The position numbers and the translations under genes are program-made. Below the pieces are notes generated by a model that had not been told where the DNA came from, ran no database searches, and was given only the letters and a program-made list of their open reading frames with translations. DNA of 64,000 nucleotides, from assembly GCF_000023705.1 (NCBI RefSeq), contig NC_012968.1, positions 1 through 64,000 on the forward strand, written 5' to 3'. The DNA comes from Methylotenera mobilis JLW8 (lineage in GTDB: Bacteria; Pseudomonadota; Gammaproteobacteria; Burkholderiales; Methylophilaceae). Positions 12,169 to 20,593 of the stretch are shown in pieces (position 1 is the first letter of the stretch; the number at the start of each line of letters is the position of its first letter).

Positions 12169-13083
12169 TCAGAACATAGGATAACGAGATACGTTGCTGC
12201 CTTTGACTTGAGTTGCTAAGTGATCGATAAACGCACGCACTACGGGTGGTAGTCCACGTCGAGTGGTGAATACGATATGCAGTATCCCCATGGTTGTTTT
12301 CCATTCAGGAAAAACTCTAACTAGCCTTCCATTTTGTAAATCGTGGCTACAAGTATGGTCAGGCAGTAAAGCAATCCCAATACCCGCAATAGCAGCCTCT
12401 CTCACTGTTGCAAAGTCGATACAACTCAACTTTGGCTCATGTCTGATAGATTTAGTCCCTAATGAAGCATGATGAAATTGCCATTCGATGGTGCTATTTT
12501 GGTCAGACGTGGATATGGTTGGTAGCTCTGACAAATTGTCCAGTCTGGATTGATCGATACCATTAGCCAAATTTGGTGAGGCGACAAGTACTCGCTCGGA
12601 GTGGCCTAGGGTTCTCATCACTAACGATCCATCAGTATCCAATACGGTCCTTATCCTGATGGCCACATCAATTCGATCTTCAATCAGATTCACCGGATTA
12701 TCCCCAGCAACCAGCTGTAATCTGGCGTGAGGGAAGTTCAAAAGAAATGATGAAAAGATAGGGGATAAAGTTTCATACAAACCAAGAGGACAACTGCATC
12801 GCACCAATCCTTTAGGCTCACTCAAAGATTCAGAGACTATGGAATCAGCCTGTTCAACATCGAGCATGATCACCTTGCATCGTTCATAAAAAGATTGCCC
12901 GATTTCAGTTACGCGAAATCGTCGGGTGGATCTTTCTATTAGGCGCGCGCCCAGTCTTTCTTCTAACAGGCCAATTCTTCTACTGATGGTCGATTTGGGA
13001 ATGCGTACGCGCCTGCTAGCGGCAGCGAAACTACCTCCATTAACCACCTCGGCAAAGAGTATGTAATCATTGATATCGCGCAT
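12169..13083 (-). CDS. LysR-family transcriptional regulator
   Basis: Regulator of 304 residues with an N-terminal winged helix-turn-helix (MRDINDYILFAEVVNGGSFA, RIPKSTISRRIGLLEERLG) and a two-lobed effector domain. It belongs to the large group that often controls a divergently transcribed oxidoreductase. Here it is divergent from an SDR gene, with about 117 bases between starts. It probably controls that gene and its own expression. The inducer is unknown. Confidence 0.85.
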   Translation of the reverse strand: MRDINDYILFAEVVNGGSFAAASRRVRIPKSTISRRIGLLEERLGARLIERSTRRFRVTEIGQSFYERCKVIMLDVEQADSIVSESLSEPKGLVRCSCPLGLYETLSPIFSSFLLNFPHARLQLVAGDNPVNLIEDRIDVAIRIRTVLDTDGSLVMRTLGHSERVLVASPNLANGIDQSRLDNLSELPTISTSDQNSTIEWQFHHASLGTKSIRHEPKLSCIDFATVREAAIAGIGIALLPDHTCSHDLQNGRLVRVFPEWKTTMGILHIVFTTRRGLPPVVRAFIDHLATQVKGSNVSRYPMF

Positions 13084-13200
13084 ATTGTCTCATTTTTGGA
13101 ACAATTAAACTCATTAAAGCAGTCTAGTGCATTTATTGGCTCACTGGCAATATTTCATCCATGCAGTAACGTTAAATTTAATTACTTAAGGAGAAATATC

Positions 13201-13956
13201 ATGTCAGGAAAATTTGAAAGTAAAGTTGTGGTGGTGACTGGTGGTACGAGCGGCATTGGTCTGGCAACAGCTAAACACTTCTCAAATGAAGGTGCTAATG
13301 TCTACATCACTGGTCGCAGACCAGCTGAGCTTGAAGCCGCTATCAAATCAATTGGCGGGAAGGTAAAAGGAGTTCAGGCCGATATGTCGAAACTAGCTGA
13401 TATTGACCGCTTGTACGATGCAGTCCAACAAGATCACTCTCAAATCGATGTGATATTCGCAAATGCGGGCGGCGGTAATATGTTGCCGTTGGGTGCGATT
13501 ACCGAAGAACACTATGAAGATATTTTTGGCAGCAATGTTAAAGGGGTGATCTTCACTGTGCAGAAAGCATTGCCGTTGCTTAAGGATGGTGCCTCAATCG
13601 TATTGACGGGTTCTACAACCAGCGTAAAAGGTACAGCCGCTTTTAGTATCTATAGTGCATCGAAAGCAGCGATTCGAAATCTGGCACGAAGCTGGATTCT
13701 AGATCTTAAAGATCGCGGCATTCGTGTCAATGTAGTGAGCCCAGGTCCAATCAAAACGCCGGGTCTGGTTGAGCTAGCAGGTAACGATCCTGAGCAACAA
13801 CAAGGCTTGCTTGATTATTTGGGCTCCCAGGTGCCACTAGGCCGAGTGGGTAACCCATATGAAGTAGCGAAAGCAGTCGCATTTTTATCATCTCCCGATG
13901 CCAGTTTCATTAACGGTACTGAGTTTTTTGTAGATGGTGGGCAGGCACAAATTTAA
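13201..13956 (+). CDS. SDR-family NAD(P)-dependent oxidoreductase
   Basis: Classical short-chain dehydrogenase of 251 residues: cofactor loop TGGTSGIG, NAG motif (FANAGGG), catalytic Ser in TGSTTS, YSASK catalytic pair, and SPGPIKTPG. The frame is open from 13096. AAGGAG lies 8 bases before the internal ATG (MSGKFESKVV), which also matches where SDRs begin, so I use 13201. The substrate is unknown. It is divergent from the LysR regulator and ends at a strong terminator. Confidence 0.88.
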   Translation: MSGKFESKVVVVTGGTSGIGLATAKHFSNEGANVYITGRRPAELEAAIKSIGGKVKGVQADMSKLADIDRLYDAVQQDHSQIDVIFANAGGGNMLPLGAITEEHYEDIFGSNVKGVIFTVQKALPLLKDGASIVLTGSTTSVKGTAAFSIYSASKAAIRNLARSWILDLKDRGIRVNVVSPGPIKTPGLVELAGNDPEQQQGLLDYLGSQVPLGRVGNPYEVAKAVAFLSSPDASFINGTEFFVDGGQAQI

Positions 13957-14007
13957 GTGTCATTGAACATTGATAAACTACAGTAAACTTAATATTCAAC
14001 TTTGACT

Positions 14008-14040
14008 AAAGTGGCAACCATAAGTGGTTGCCACTTTTTT
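14008..14040 (+). terminator. Rho-independent terminator after the SDR gene
   Basis: A 13-bp stem (AAAGTGGCAACCA with TGGTTGCCACTTT) closes a TAAG loop and runs into further Ts. It sits 51 bases after the SDR stop. The A-rich left arm means it could also work for the convergent gene. Confidence 0.85.
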
Positions 14041-14070
14041 AACTTAATCAAAATTAATTACTAATCTAAA

Positions 14071-14919
14071 CTATATCGCTGCTGCTACAAGTTCTGCTAG
14101 TGGCGTAGTTGCTCTGCCTATTAGTTGAGTAAGCTGTTTGCTGTTGTCATAAAGTGCGCCTTTGGATGCGCCGGTGTCAGAATCTGCGATAAGGTGGGCA
14201 AAAGCATCTGGTAGGCCGATCTTGACTAGTAGTGCTTGATACTCCGGCTCTGGCAGGTTGACGTAGTGGATGGTTTTTCCGGTTTGCTTGGATACTTCTG
14301 CCGCAAGCTCGGTAAGTGTGTAAGCACTATCACCAGCTAACTCATATATTTTTCCCGCTTGGTTTTCTGTGGTGAGGACTGTGGCATCTGCTAGTGCGTA
14401 GTCTGCACGGCTGGCGGAGGCAATCTTTCCGTCACCAGCACTGCCATAAAGTGTGCCGTGGGCAATGCTGGCAGCTAAGGAGCCAGTGTAGTTCTCGGTG
14501 TACCAGCCATGGCGTAATATCGCAAATGGCACATCTGCCTTGGCAAGGTATTGTTCGGTGGCTAGGTGCTCTGCCGCCAGGCCTAATGGTGAGGTATCTG
14601 CATGTAATACGCTGGTGTAGGCTAGTAGCTGAACATTGGCTCTTTTTGCAGCATCAACCACGGTACGGTGTTGTACAAAGCGTTGGCCGATCTCACTGGA
14701 TGAAATCAGCAATACTTTGCTGGCACCGGCCAGTGCGGCATCCCATGATGCTGGTTGGTTGTAATCTGCATAACGTACCTGTACGCCTAAATCGGCCAAG
14801 TCTTTGGCTTTATCAAGGTTGCGAACAGCAGCTACGATGTTGGATGCAGGCGTTGTTTTTAAAAGTGCGGCAATCACTAGGCGGCCTAATTGGCCGGTTG
14901 CGCCGGTAATAACGATCAT
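14071..14919 (-). CDS. qorB: NAD(P)H:quinone oxidoreductase of the QorB/YtfG type
   Basis: Atypical SDR (NmrA-like) of 282 residues with the nucleotide-binding motif ITGATGQLG at the extreme N-terminus and no classical YxxxK. The segments AAVRNLDKAKDL, LISSSEIGQR and LRHGWYTENYT match the QorB quinone reductase group, which reduces quinones with NADPH. Pairing with a divergent HxlR regulator is the same as E. coli ytfG/ytfH, which strengthens the call. The leader on the minus strand contains GAAAGG before the ATG. Confidence 0.88.
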   Translation of the reverse strand: MIVITGATGQLGRLVIAALLKTTPASNIVAAVRNLDKAKDLADLGVQVRYADYNQPASWDAALAGASKVLLISSSEIGQRFVQHRTVVDAAKRANVQLLAYTSVLHADTSPLGLAAEHLATEQYLAKADVPFAILRHGWYTENYTGSLAASIAHGTLYGSAGDGKIASASRADYALADATVLTTENQAGKIYELAGDSAYTLTELAAEVSKQTGKTIHYVNLPEPEYQALLVKIGLPDAFAHLIADSDTGASKGALYDNSKQLTQLIGRATTPLAELVAAAI

Positions 14920-14973
14920 AATAAAACCTTTCTTTTACGATAAATGAGTTGGTGTAACGCATCATAATCTATA

Positions 14974-14992
14974 TACTTACCATTAGTAAGTA
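14974..14992. promoter_or_regulatory. HxlR-type operator in the qorB/hxlR divergent promoter
   Basis: TACTTAC and GTAAGTA form perfect inverted arms around 5 bases. A third copy of GTAAGTA follows at about 15004-15010, overlapping the ribosome-binding AAGG of the regulator. HxlR/QorR-type regulators bind such GTAC/GTAAGTA-rich repeats, so it probably mediates redox-sensitive control of both genes. Confidence 0.65.
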
Positions 14993-15012
14993 CGTACAAA
15001 AAGGTAAGTATC

Positions 15013-15417
15013 ATGACTACACAACAAGCAATTACGTTATCTGAGCGTATGCTGCGCGGCGAGGTGTTTTCAGACCAATGCCCATCGCGTGAAATACTTA
15101 AACATGTGACCAACCGCTGGGGCGGGTTGGTACTGGTTGCGCTATTACAAGGTATGCATCGGTTTAGTGATTTGCGTCGTAAATTAAGCGGCGTGAGTGA
15201 AAAAATGCTGGCACAAACCCTGCAAACCTTAGAAGTGGATGGCTTTGTGCTGCGGGTATCTTATCCGGTGGTACCGCCGCATGTGGAATATTCCCTAACG
15301 CCGCTAGGTGAGGAGTTAGCAAAACAGGTGGAACTGCTGGTGGATTGGATAGAAATCAACCTACCTAGAATTTTAGAAGCGCAGGGTACTAGTCCGGCTA
15401 AATACAACGATGAGTAA
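15013..15417 (+). CDS. HxlR-family winged-helix regulator (YtfH-like)
   Basis: MarR-related HxlR regulator of 134 residues. It contains the family core WGGLVLVALLQGMHRFSDLRRKLSGVSEKMLAQTL and the wing YPVVPPHVEYSLTPLGEEL. One cysteine (Cys24, in DQCPS) occupies the N-terminal position used for thiol sensing in many family members. It is divergent from qorB, so a quinone or thiol-stress sensor is likely. AAGG sits 10 bases before the ATG. The next gene starts 6 bases after the stop. Confidence 0.9.
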   Translation: MTTQQAITLSERMLRGEVFSDQCPSREILKHVTNRWGGLVLVALLQGMHRFSDLRRKLSGVSEKMLAQTLQTLEVDGFVLRVSYPVVPPHVEYSLTPLGEELAKQVELLVDWIEINLPRILEAQGTSPAKYNDE

Positions 15418-15423
15418 TGGATT

Positions 15424-15858
15424 ATGCTTAGTGTTAACTTTACAGAAATTAGAAATGCCTTTGAGTTTGTAAGCTCGGGTTCGCCATCACAGCATCAAGC
15501 TTATATCGATAAAGAGACCGGTGCCATCTATTGGACATCTAGCGTACATGACTTGGAAGAAGAGGTGCCGCCTGACCTAGCAACCTCAGAAAAATACCTA
15601 GAAGTACCGCATAAAAATTCGTTAAAGCTAGGTCAGGGCCTAGCGTTGTCTTTTATTGATCAGGAGTTACCGCACGAATACAACTTTGTCGCAAGTTTAT
15701 TCCGCAAGCGTGGTGCTTACCGTCGATTTAAAGATATGCTGCAGTACCAAGGCTTGGTAGAGAAGTGGTATGCGTTTGAGGAGCGTGCTTCAGATGATGG
15801 ATTGATTGCATGGTGCCAAGAAAACGAGATTAATTTTACAGACCCAATGCCGTATTGA
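15424..15858 (+). CDS. UPF0158-family protein of unknown function
   Basis: Soluble acidic protein of 144 residues. It has the layout of the UPF0158 family: an N-terminal strand with a DKETGAIYW turn, a central run ending in PHEYNFVASLF, and KRGAYRRFKDML near the C-terminus. No catalytic motif is recognised. It begins 6 bases after the HxlR gene and probably shares its transcript. There is no reason to give it a specific role. Confidence 0.7.
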   Translation: MLSVNFTEIRNAFEFVSSGSPSQHQAYIDKETGAIYWTSSVHDLEEEVPPDLATSEKYLEVPHKNSLKLGQGLALSFIDQELPHEYNFVASLFRKRGAYRRFKDMLQYQGLVEKWYAFEERASDDGLIAWCQENEINFTDPMPY

Positions 15859-15884
15859 TGCCATGATGGAAGTTCAGCCTGTCT

Positions 15885-16640
15885 TTATCCGCGTTTTTTT
15901 AATTTACACTCAAAATTGATTTGCTCTGATAAATCTTTGTAGCTGGATAGCGCGCCAGTGGCAGAAGCGTATGGGTCATTTGCTAGATACTTGATGTAAT
16001 TTAACTGGCGCGGACTGATTTTTTTACTCATCGCATCGGTTTTACATGTACAAGCATTTGGGTTGCTGTCACTTGTGTATTGGCTTTCACATAAATTTCT
16101 TTCTTGTTCCAATAAGCTTGCAGACCATGGCTCAATATTTTTACCGTTAGTGCTTATTGCTGCTCTGCTTTGTGCGAGCGTTGCATACAGTAACTCCACG
16201 GAAGCGCGATTTTTCCCCAGTGCCGCGTTTTGTAATATGTCCTTGGGTTGAATCGATAAAGTCTTTGGCTCAACACCAGCCGTGGCAGCTAGTGTGGGTT
16301 GGTTAGGCAGTTCGTAGCCTTGGCCTGCTAGCATAATCCGCTTTGCTGGGTTGGCATTCATTAATTGGTTAGCTTCAGCAATATCTTCGTTGGCTAATGT
16401 ATAAGTAATCACTACCTGACAGTTATCATCTTGTTGCTTTATTGCAAGCTGTACTTGCACTAGTAACAATTTGTCCTCTATGGCATCTGTCATTGTGGCT
16501 ACGTTACGTGAGATGAGGTACGCTTTTTCATTGTCTACTAATTGCTGAATAGATTTATCATCTAAGCAGGCGTAGGCACTGTTTGATGAAAGGGCAAGTA
16601 TTGAAGAAAAAGCCAAGCAATAAAGTATTAGATTACGCAT
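15885..16640 (-). CDS. Secreted protein of unknown function
   Basis: A signal peptide (MRNLILYCLAFSSILALSSNSAYA) precedes a 227-residue mature part. The mature protein has Cys residues near its start (ACLDD), in DDNCQ and in the C-terminal block ESQYTSDSNPNACTCKTD, probably forming disulfides in the periplasm. The reading frame opens upstream at 16760, but AGG lies 6 bases before this ATG and the signal sequence starts here. No family is recognised. It follows the NhaR-like regulator on the same strand. Confidence 0.65.
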   Translation of the reverse strand: MRNLILYCLAFSSILALSSNSAYACLDDKSIQQLVDNEKAYLISRNVATMTDAIEDKLLLVQVQLAIKQQDDNCQVVITYTLANEDIAEANQLMNANPAKRIMLAGQGYELPNQPTLAATAGVEPKTLSIQPKDILQNAALGKNRASVELLYATLAQSRAAISTNGKNIEPWSASLLEQERNLCESQYTSDSNPNACTCKTDAMSKKISPRQLNYIKYLANDPYASATGALSSYKDLSEQINFECKLKKRG

Positions 16641-16722
16641 GTTCAACCTATTATTAAGTTTGAAAAAACAGTGTTGAATATGAGCCTTACAAAAATAATA
16701 AGTTCTAACTGATTGATAGTCA

Positions 16723-17610
16723 TCAGCTAATTTTTGATGGTGCTGTATTAATGGCGACAACTGCGGGATGATTGGCTCGACGTTCTACGGATATTGCGTA
16801 AAACCGTTCGACGACTTCATTAGTTTCGCCAATTTTGGTGACATTGTGCTGGGAAATAACTTCATCTGTAATAATAGACGGCGCGCAGAATATGCCAACC
16901 CCAGCTTGGCCAAAGGCGCGCATCAGGGCGCTATCATCAAACTCCCCTACAATTTGTGGCTGAATACGCAAGGTGTTGAGCCATAACATCAGGCGTTTAC
17001 GTACGGCACTGTCTTCGCCAGGCACTAGCAACGGTGCGTTGTTTAAACAATGTGGAAATGACGCTAGATTCGATGCCTGAAAAGAGTTGGCAGCAAAAAA
17101 GCTTAAACCGCATTCCATCAGCGCATTGCTGCGGCCTTTAATATCAAATTCACTCGGCATGGGGCGGTCAGATAGCACTAAATCTAATCTATGGATGGCG
17201 AGTTCACCAAGTAAAGATTCTAGCTTACCTTCACGGCAAATGATTTTAATCGGCTCTGCCAATGACATCGCAGGTGCCAACAAGTGATAGGCGATAGATT
17301 TGGGAACGGCATCGGAAATCCCTACTCTAAATAGGCGAGAGCGTTCTTTGGAGCCTGCGCGTAGCATCTCTTCTAGTGCATTGCCAGTTTGAAATATGTC
17401 GTCAGCGTAAGTGAGTGCTAGCTCCCCAGTTTCGGTGAGTTCAATGCCACGCCCGACTTTTCTAAACAATGACACACCAAGCGAGGCTTCAAGAATGGCG
17501 ATTTGCCCGCTGATGGTTTGTGGCGTTAAATGTAATTGCTTGCTGGCTTTGACGATACTACCGGCCTTTGCCGTCGCCCAAAAGTAATGGAATTGTTTGT
17601 AATTAATCAT
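16723..17610 (-). CDS. nhaR: NhaR-type LysR transcriptional activator
   Basis: LysR regulator of 295 residues that closely follows E. coli NhaR: INYKQFHYFWATAKAGSIVKAS, LTPQTISGQIAILE, GRGIELTETGELALTYADDIF, and the C-terminal DDSALMRAFGQAGVGIF. NhaR senses sodium and activates the sodium/proton antiporter gene nhaA, but no nhaA is adjacent here, so its target is elsewhere or different. I start at MINYKQ rather than three codons upstream. It is divergent from htpX. Confidence 0.88.
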   Translation of the reverse strand: MINYKQFHYFWATAKAGSIVKASKQLHLTPQTISGQIAILEASLGVSLFRKVGRGIELTETGELALTYADDIFQTGNALEEMLRAGSKERSRLFRVGISDAVPKSIAYHLLAPAMSLAEPIKIICREGKLESLLGELAIHRLDLVLSDRPMPSEFDIKGRSNALMECGLSFFAANSFQASNLASFPHCLNNAPLLVPGEDSAVRKRLMLWLNTLRIQPQIVGEFDDSALMRAFGQAGVGIFCAPSIITDEVISQHNVTKIGETNEVVERFYAISVERRANHPAVVAINTAPSKIS

Positions 17611-17781
17611 AATAAACAAACAATAGCTCGTAAAAAACGAATAATCAATCAGAAATATTCTGCTTTTATTGAATATTGAAACATACTAAAGTAGCAGCAT
17701 GATAATCATGCTTGATTTAAGCAGGTTTTGGTTTACCAAGTCTTGGGCTAATTGGGCATTGATTCAACCGAAGGAGACTGT

Positions 17782-18654
17782 ATGAAACGTATCTTATATT
17801 TTTTGGCAACTAACTTGGCCATCGTTTTTGTGCTTTCTATCACCATGCGTATCTTGGGGGTGGAGCCATATTTAAATGCGAACGGCCTAGATTTAAGTAA
17901 TCTATTAGTTTTCTCAGCCATCATGGGTTTTGGCGGTGCGTTTATCTCGCTCGCTATTTCTAAATGGACAGCGAAACGCATGTCTGGCGCGGTAGTGATT
18001 GAAGAGCCACGCACACCGACTGAGATCTGGCTGGTAAAAACCGTGCGTCAACAGGCGGATGCCGTGGGTATTAAGATGCCGGAAGTGGCTATTTTTGATA
18101 CGCCTGAGGTGAATGCGTTTGCAACCGGTATGACGAAGAACAGCACTTTGGTCGCCGTATCCAGCGGATTATTAAACGCCATGACGCGAGATGAAGCTGA
18201 GGCAGTACTGGCGCATGAGGTATCGCACATTGCCAATGGCGACATGGTAACGCTGACCTTGATTCAAGGTGTGGTGAATACGTTTGTGATGTTCTTATCA
18301 CGCGTGATTGGCTATGTGGTAGATAAGGTGGTGTTTAAAACTGAGCGCGGTACTGGCCCTGCATATTTTATCACCATGATGATTGCACAATTTGTATTGG
18401 GTATTTTGGCGTCTATGATTGTGATGTGGTTCTCACGTCAACGTGAGTTTAGAGCAGATGCGGGTGCGGCTAAATTATCAAGTAAAAACAAGATGATTGC
18501 GGCGCTGCAACGTTTGCAGGCACAGCACGAGCCTTCAGCATTGCCTGAGCAGATGGCGGCGTTTGGGATATCCGGCAAAGGTGGTTTATCTAAGTTATTT
18601 GCTAGTCACCCAGGTTTGGATGAGCGTATTGCCGCATTGCGTGAAGCACAATAA
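17782..18654 (+). CDS. htpX: Membrane zinc metalloprotease HtpX
   Basis: Inner-membrane heat-shock protease that degrades misfolded membrane proteins together with FtsH. The length is 290 residues. Two N-terminal membrane helices (from [16 protein letters not shown]) precede the zinc motif HEVSH near residue 144. Two further helices and the third zinc-ligand region [13 protein letters not shown] follow. The frame is open from 17752; AAGGAG in front of the MKRILYF start decides in favour of 17782. Neighbours do not add to the function. Confidence 0.95.
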   Translation: MKRILYFLATNLAIVFVLSITMRILGVEPYLNANGLDLSNLLVFSAIMGFGGAFISLAISKWTAKRMSGAVVIEEPRTPTEIWLVKTVRQQADAVGIKMPEVAIFDTPEVNAFATGMTKNSTLVAVSSGLLNAMTRDEAEAVLAHEVSHIANGDMVTLTLIQGVVNTFVMFLSRVIGYVVDKVVFKTERGTGPAYFITMMIAQFVLGILASMIVMWFSRQREFRADAGAAKLSSKNKMIAALQRLQAQHEPSALPEQMAAFGISGKGGLSKLFASHPGLDERIAALREAQ

Positions 18655-18728
18655 GTAGAGCGGTTGCCGTTTACAAGGTGACCAATGTGAAAGCAAGACA
18701 GTAATAAACTAAGACAGTAATAAAGCGG

Positions 18729-18792
18729 GGCTGAGAGATATAAACAATATTTCTCAGCCTTATTTATGTTCGGCAGCGTTAGCGCAATGCCG
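18729..18792 (+). other. Two hairpins between htpX and the TerC-family gene
   Basis: First hairpin: GGCTGAGA (18729-18736) pairs with TCTCAGCC (18752-18759) and runs into TTATTTAT, a plausible htpX terminator. Second: CGGCA (18771-18775) pairs with TGCCG (18788-18792) around an inner GCG/CGC stem, 32 bases before the next start. A manganese riboswitch (yybP-ykoY) is common ahead of terC/alx genes, but I could not match its conserved core here. Confidence 0.5.
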
Positions 18793-18824
18793 ATGGATTA
18801 ACCGATAAATTAAATGAGAAGCAC

Positions 18825-19784
18825 ATGGGTGAATTAGAGTCGGTAGGTGCTTGGTGGATGTGGGCCGGGTTTGGCGTATTTGTAGTGGTAATGCTGGCGA
18901 TTGATATGTTTGCATTAGGACGCAAAGGCGCACACAAGGTAGGGGCGCGTGAGGCGCTGATTTGGTCAGTCGTATGGTTTAGTTTGGCCATGCTGTTTGG
19001 CGCAGCGCTATGGGCGTGGCTGGATCATACCAGTGGCAGGGAGATTGCCGATGCCAGGGCAATGGAGTACCTGACGGGCTATTTGCTTGAAAAGACCTTG
19101 GCCATGGATAACATCTTTGTGTTTGTGATGATATTTAGCTATTTTGCCGTGCCGCTGGAATATCAAAAGCGCATATTGGTGTACGGGGTGCTAGGAGCGA
19201 TTATTTTACGTGCGCTGATGATATTGGTCGGGGCATGGTTGATTGCGGAGTTTCACTGGGTGCTGTATGTGTTTGGCGCATTTTTATTGATCACTGGTAT
19301 CAAGATGTTTGTGTTTGCCGACCATGAGCCTAATTTAGCCACTAATCCATTACTAAAGTGGTTGCGCCAACATATGCGTATTACCGAGCAGTTTCATGCC
19401 GATAAGTTTTGGATTACGAAAAATGGTGTACGCTGGTTTACGCCCATGTTTTTGGTATTGGTGCTGATCGAGTTCTCAGACGTAATTTTTGCGATGGATA
19501 GTATCCCGGCGATTTTTGCGGTGACGGACGACCCATTCATTGTGTTTACCTCTAATATTTTTGCGATATTAGGTTTGCGTGCCTTGTATTTCTTATTGGC
19601 CGATATGGCTGAGCGCTTTCACTTACTCAAATTTGGTTTAGCGTTGGTATTAATCTTTATCGGTACAAAAATGCTGATAGTGGAATGGTTTAAAGTGCCA
19701 GTGGCGGTGTCATTGGGCGTAGTGGTGGCGGTGTTGGGTACCAGTATGCTGCTGAGCTTGATCGCGACTAGAAAGCGTGATTAG
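18825..19784 (+). CDS. TerC/Alx-family integral membrane protein
   Basis: Polytopic membrane protein of 319 residues with about nine helices. It contains the TerC hallmarks LEKTLAMDNIFVFVMIFSYF and VLIEFSDVIFAMDSIPAIFAVT, in which paired acidic and Asn/Ser residues lie inside helices. Family members export manganese, sometimes for exoenzyme metalation, or respond to alkaline pH (Alx). GAGAAG precedes the ATG. A strong bidirectional terminator closes it. The exact ion is not visible. Confidence 0.88.
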   Translation: MGELESVGAWWMWAGFGVFVVVMLAIDMFALGRKGAHKVGAREALIWSVVWFSLAMLFGAALWAWLDHTSGREIADARAMEYLTGYLLEKTLAMDNIFVFVMIFSYFAVPLEYQKRILVYGVLGAIILRALMILVGAWLIAEFHWVLYVFGAFLLITGIKMFVFADHEPNLATNPLLKWLRQHMRITEQFHADKFWITKNGVRWFTPMFLVLVLIEFSDVIFAMDSIPAIFAVTDDPFIVFTSNIFAILGLRALYFLLADMAERFHLLKFGLALVLIFIGTKMLIVEWFKVPVAVSLGVVVAVLGTSMLLSLIATRKRD

Positions 19785-19798
19785 CTTGTCTGCGCAAT

Positions 19799-19827
19799 AA
19801 AAAAGCCCGCATCATGCGGGCTTTTTT
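19799..19827. terminator. Bidirectional terminator (terC / cytochrome b561)
   Basis: AAAAAAGCCCGCAT and ATGCGGGCTTTTTT are perfect arms around a single C, with A and T tracts on the two sides. It lies between convergent genes and can stop both. Confidence 0.93.
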
Positions 19828-19857
19828 ATGACTAATGTATCTACTTACAAATACATG

Positions 19858-20454
19858 TTACAAAGACATGCGTTTCATTGTGCCGTCTTTATCAATCCAT
19901 TTGTGTTTCAATGCGCCTAAAACATGCACTATGATGACGGTAAGAAAGATAGCGCCGACAATTTCATGCGTTTCTTTGAACACGTCACGCAGCGTGCTGT
20001 TATCTAAACCGGCAATGATGTCGATGCCAAACCATTTAACACCATACTTGCCGCTCATGGCCATAATTAAGCCGCTTACCGGCATCGCTACCATTAACAA
20101 ATACAGCAGATGGTGAGCGCCAGTAGCCAGTTTCTTTTCCCATGCTTTGTAAGAGGCAAGCATGGCCGGCGGGCGGTGCGTAATGCGCCAGAGTACGCGC
20201 AGGGCAATCAGGGCTAACAAGGTAACGCCGATGGATTTATGCAGATTAAAGTAAAAGTTTCTGGGGCTGACTTCCTCGGCAAGCTGCCAGGTGTAAACAC
20301 CTAAATCGAATAAATCAAAAGCAGTTTGCTTAGCGGCCTCTTTCGGCAACTCGGTCATATACCAACCTAGTGCAAACATGGCAATTACCACCAGTGCGAT
20401 TAACCAGTGCAGAATAACCGCGAGTTTTGTGTAGCGTGAAGAATCTTGATTCAT
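19858..20454 (-). CDS. Cytochrome b561 family protein
   Basis: Di-haem membrane cytochrome of 198 residues, about four helices, of the bacterial b561/YodB type. His residues in LHWLIALVV, LHKSIGVTLLAL, AHHLLYLLMVAMP and THEIVGAIFLTVIIVH are in the right places to ligate two b haems. Such proteins move electrons between quinol and periplasmic acceptors, sometimes superoxide. AGGA lies before the ATG. It is convergent with terC across a shared terminator. Confidence 0.92.
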   Translation of the reverse strand: MNQDSSRYTKLAVILHWLIALVVIAMFALGWYMTELPKEAAKQTAFDLFDLGVYTWQLAEEVSPRNFYFNLHKSIGVTLLALIALRVLWRITHRPPAMLASYKAWEKKLATGAHHLLYLLMVAMPVSGLIMAMSGKYGVKWFGIDIIAGLDNSTLRDVFKETHEIVGAIFLTVIIVHVLGALKHKWIDKDGTMKRMSL

Positions 20455-20593
20455 AGTAATATCCTAAGTAACACTGCTGTTGACGTTTAACTGTGACCAT
20501 TAACTGTAACTATAGTCGTCACAGATGATTGCATCAAATAATTATGTAGAGCACAGTTATTTTAATCGCTAACTTTAACGCAAGGAATCATTC

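Noticed and set aside
18721-18824. A yybP-ykoY (Mn) riboswitch, or a second TPP element suggested by GGGGCTGAGAG, ahead of the TerC-family gene
   Set aside because: The GGGGAGTAG/GCCGAA core of yybP-ykoY is not present, and no ACCTGAT or CGTAGGGA block of the TPP aptamer follows. Only two simple hairpins are supported.
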